Shown piece after piece: positions 5,488 to 6,527 of a stretch of 6,527 nucleotides of DNA (position 1 is its first letter; every line of letters begins with the position of its first letter). Source of the DNA: an uncultured Gemmatimonadota bacterium (GTDB lineage: Bacteria > Gemmatimonadota > Gemmatimonadetes > Gemmatimonadales > GWC2-71-9); assembly GCA_937961295.1 (NCBI GenBank), contig CALGOK010000082.1:1-6527 (forward strand), in the 5' to 3' direction. A program made the position numbers and the translations under genes. The notes below the pieces were generated by a model. It made no database searches, was not told the DNA's origin, and was given only the letters and a program-made list of their open reading frames with translations.

Positions 5488-6518
5488 TCGTACAACACCG
5501 CGCTGTCCTCCACCCGCGCCCCGCGCTCGTCGGCCACCGCGAAGCGCGAGCGGGTGATTGCCGCTCCGCCGTACTCGCCCTTCTTGTTGACGGCGTAGAA
5601 GTTGAGCTGGAAGCGCGGCCTGCCGTCCTCGCGGAGCAGCCGCGGCGGCGTCATCGCCACCACGCGCCGCAGGGTGGCGAGCGCGGCGTCGGTGGGATGC
5701 ATTCCCTGGCGCATGAACTCCACCGTGAGGAACGCGCCGCACACCATGATGTTGCTCTCGCCCCGCCCGGTGGACCCCGCGGCGCCGACGTCGTTGTCGG
5801 TGTACTGCCCGGCCCCGATGATCGGCGAGTCGCCCACGCGCCCCGGGATCTTCCACGACAACCCGCTGGTGGTGGTCACCGAGGAGATGTCGCCCGCGGC
5901 GTTCACCACGTTCATGTTGATCGTCCCGGTCTGGCGGACGGCCATCGGCTCGTCGCCGTCGACGTTGAGCCAGTCGTCGTTGGCGCCGCGGTTGGCGCGC
6001 CAGCGCAGCCATGCCTCGCGCGAGCGCGGCGTGAGCAGGTCCTCGACCTGGTAGCCGTACGAGAGCGCGAACCGCTGGGCGTCCTTGCCCACCAGCATGA
6101 TGTGATTGGTGTACTTGAGGATCAGCCGGGCGATCTCGCTCGGCGTCTTGATCCCCTCGAGGCAGCCCACGGCGCCGGCCCGCTTGGTGGGGCCGTGCAT
6201 GCACGACGCATCGAGCTGCACCACCCCCTCCTCGTTGGGCAGGCCGCCGTAGCCCACCGAGGTGTCCTCGGGATCGAGCTCCTGGATCTTGACCCCCTCC
6301 ACGGCTGCATCGAGGGTGTCGCTCCCGCGACCGAGCAGGTCGAGGGCGCGCTCCACGCCGCGGATGCCGTTGGAGGAGGCGATCACCACGGGAGCCGCGA
6401 CGCGCGCGCGGCGCACGAACGGCGCAGCCACGGCGGGCGACGGTGCCAGGGCAGCCCCGGCCACCGCCATGCCGGCGGATCCGAGAAAGGTGCGACGGGA
6501 AACGGGCGAGTCGGACAC
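5484..6518 (-). CDS. Tat-exported N4-(beta-N-acetylglucosaminyl)-L-asparaginase (glycosylasparaginase, Ntn hydrolase)
   Basis: This 344-residue precursor cleaves the amide between GlcNAc and Asn, or related asparagine amides. Residues 7-13 (SRRTFLG) form a twin-arginine signal, followed by a hydrophobic AAVAGAALA-type stretch, so folded export to the periplasm is expected. The glycosylasparaginase core is clear: VGYGGLPNEEGVVQLDA (88-104), YTNHIMLVGKDAQRFAL (136-152) and GRVGDSPIIGAG (226-237). Autoproteolysis would expose Thr199 in TGTINM. At the spacing known from the Flavobacterium enzyme, Thr217, Arg227, Asp230, Thr250 and Gly251 match its Thr170, Arg180, Asp183, Thr203 and Gly204. Oddities: the usual His-Asp before the catalytic Thr is Thr-Gly, and the substrate-contacting Trp of STWNFG appears as Ser (IASSNG). 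The start is GTG at 6516-6518; only 9 bases upstream are visible and they hold no Shine-Dalgarno site, so a slightly earlier start is possible. Its TGA overlaps the barrel GTG. Confidence 0.9.
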   Translation of the reverse strand: MSDSPVSRRTFLGSAGMAVAGAALAPSPAVAAPFVRRARVAAPVVIASSNGIRGVERALDLLGRGSDTLDAAVEGVKIQELDPEDTSVGYGGLPNEEGVVQLDASCMHGPTKRAGAVGCLEGIKTPSEIARLILKYTNHIMLVGKDAQRFALSYGYQVEDLLTPRSREAWLRWRANRGANDDWLNVDGDEPMAVRQTGTINMNVVNAAGDISSVTTTSGLSWKIPGRVGDSPIIGAGQYTDNDVGAAGSTGRGESNIMVCGAFLTVEFMRQGMHPTDAALATLRRVVAMTPPRLLREDGRPRFQLNFYAVNKKGEYGGAAITRSRFAVADERGARVEDSAVLYE

Positions 6519-6527
6519 GGAAAGATC

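Noticed and set aside
5488..6204. Upstream extension of the barrel frame through the asparaginase gene
   Set aside because: The extension is an out-of-frame reading of the asparaginase codons. The barrel protein's signal peptide starts only after the GTG at 5485-5487.

Overview
The window is very GC-rich and densely coded. It holds six protein-coding genes on both strands and almost no spare DNA. The protein types fit a diderm bacterium: a Tat-exported enzyme, an Omp85-like outer-membrane barrel whose signal peptide ends in LAAQ, and a CPA2 antiporter. Together with G/C-rich GAGGGGCGA-type intergenic repeats, the overall style suggests Gemmatimonadota or a similar high-GC soil or sediment lineage. 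That assignment is inference; there is no rRNA or other marker gene here.

Layout: (1) The window opens inside the C-terminal part of a plus-strand SGNH/GDSL-type hydrolase (1-267). It overlaps tail to tail, by 16 bp, with (2) a minus-strand CPA2-type monovalent cation:proton antiporter with a C-terminal RCK_C/TrkA_C domain (252-2351). (3) A TetR/AcrR-family repressor (2355-2966) lies just upstream of the antiporter with a 3-nt gap, so the two almost certainly form one operon. (4) An 85-bp divergent promoter region with a 17-bp palindrome separates the repressor from a plus-strand lysine 6-dehydrogenase / saccharopine-dehydrogenase-like enzyme (3052-4194). (5) A long imperfect hairpin (36-bp arms, 8-nt loop, 4206-4285) fills the 93-bp gap between that gene and a convergent two-gene operon on the minus strand. 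(6) That operon has a Tat-signal N4-(beta-N-acetylglucosaminyl)-L-asparaginase (5484-6518) as the upstream gene. Its TGA stop overlaps, as GTGA, the GTG start of a BamA/TamA-like outer-membrane barrel protein (4288-5487).

Functional reading: the TetR-antiporter pair looks like a self-regulated ion/pH-homeostasis or stress unit. The lysine 6-dehydrogenase would deaminate lysine to the semialdehyde/piperideine-carboxylate level. The asparaginase and barrel are translationally coupled and both are exported, so they may serve the same cell-envelope process, such as salvage of glycopeptide or amide compounds; no partner in the window proves this.

I see no CRISPR array, tRNA, rRNA, transposase, phage gene or obvious new defence system. 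The least ordinary signals are the hairpin repeat and its half copy, which has become part of the barrel gene's signal-peptide coding sequence, and the substituted active-site neighbourhood of the asparaginase.
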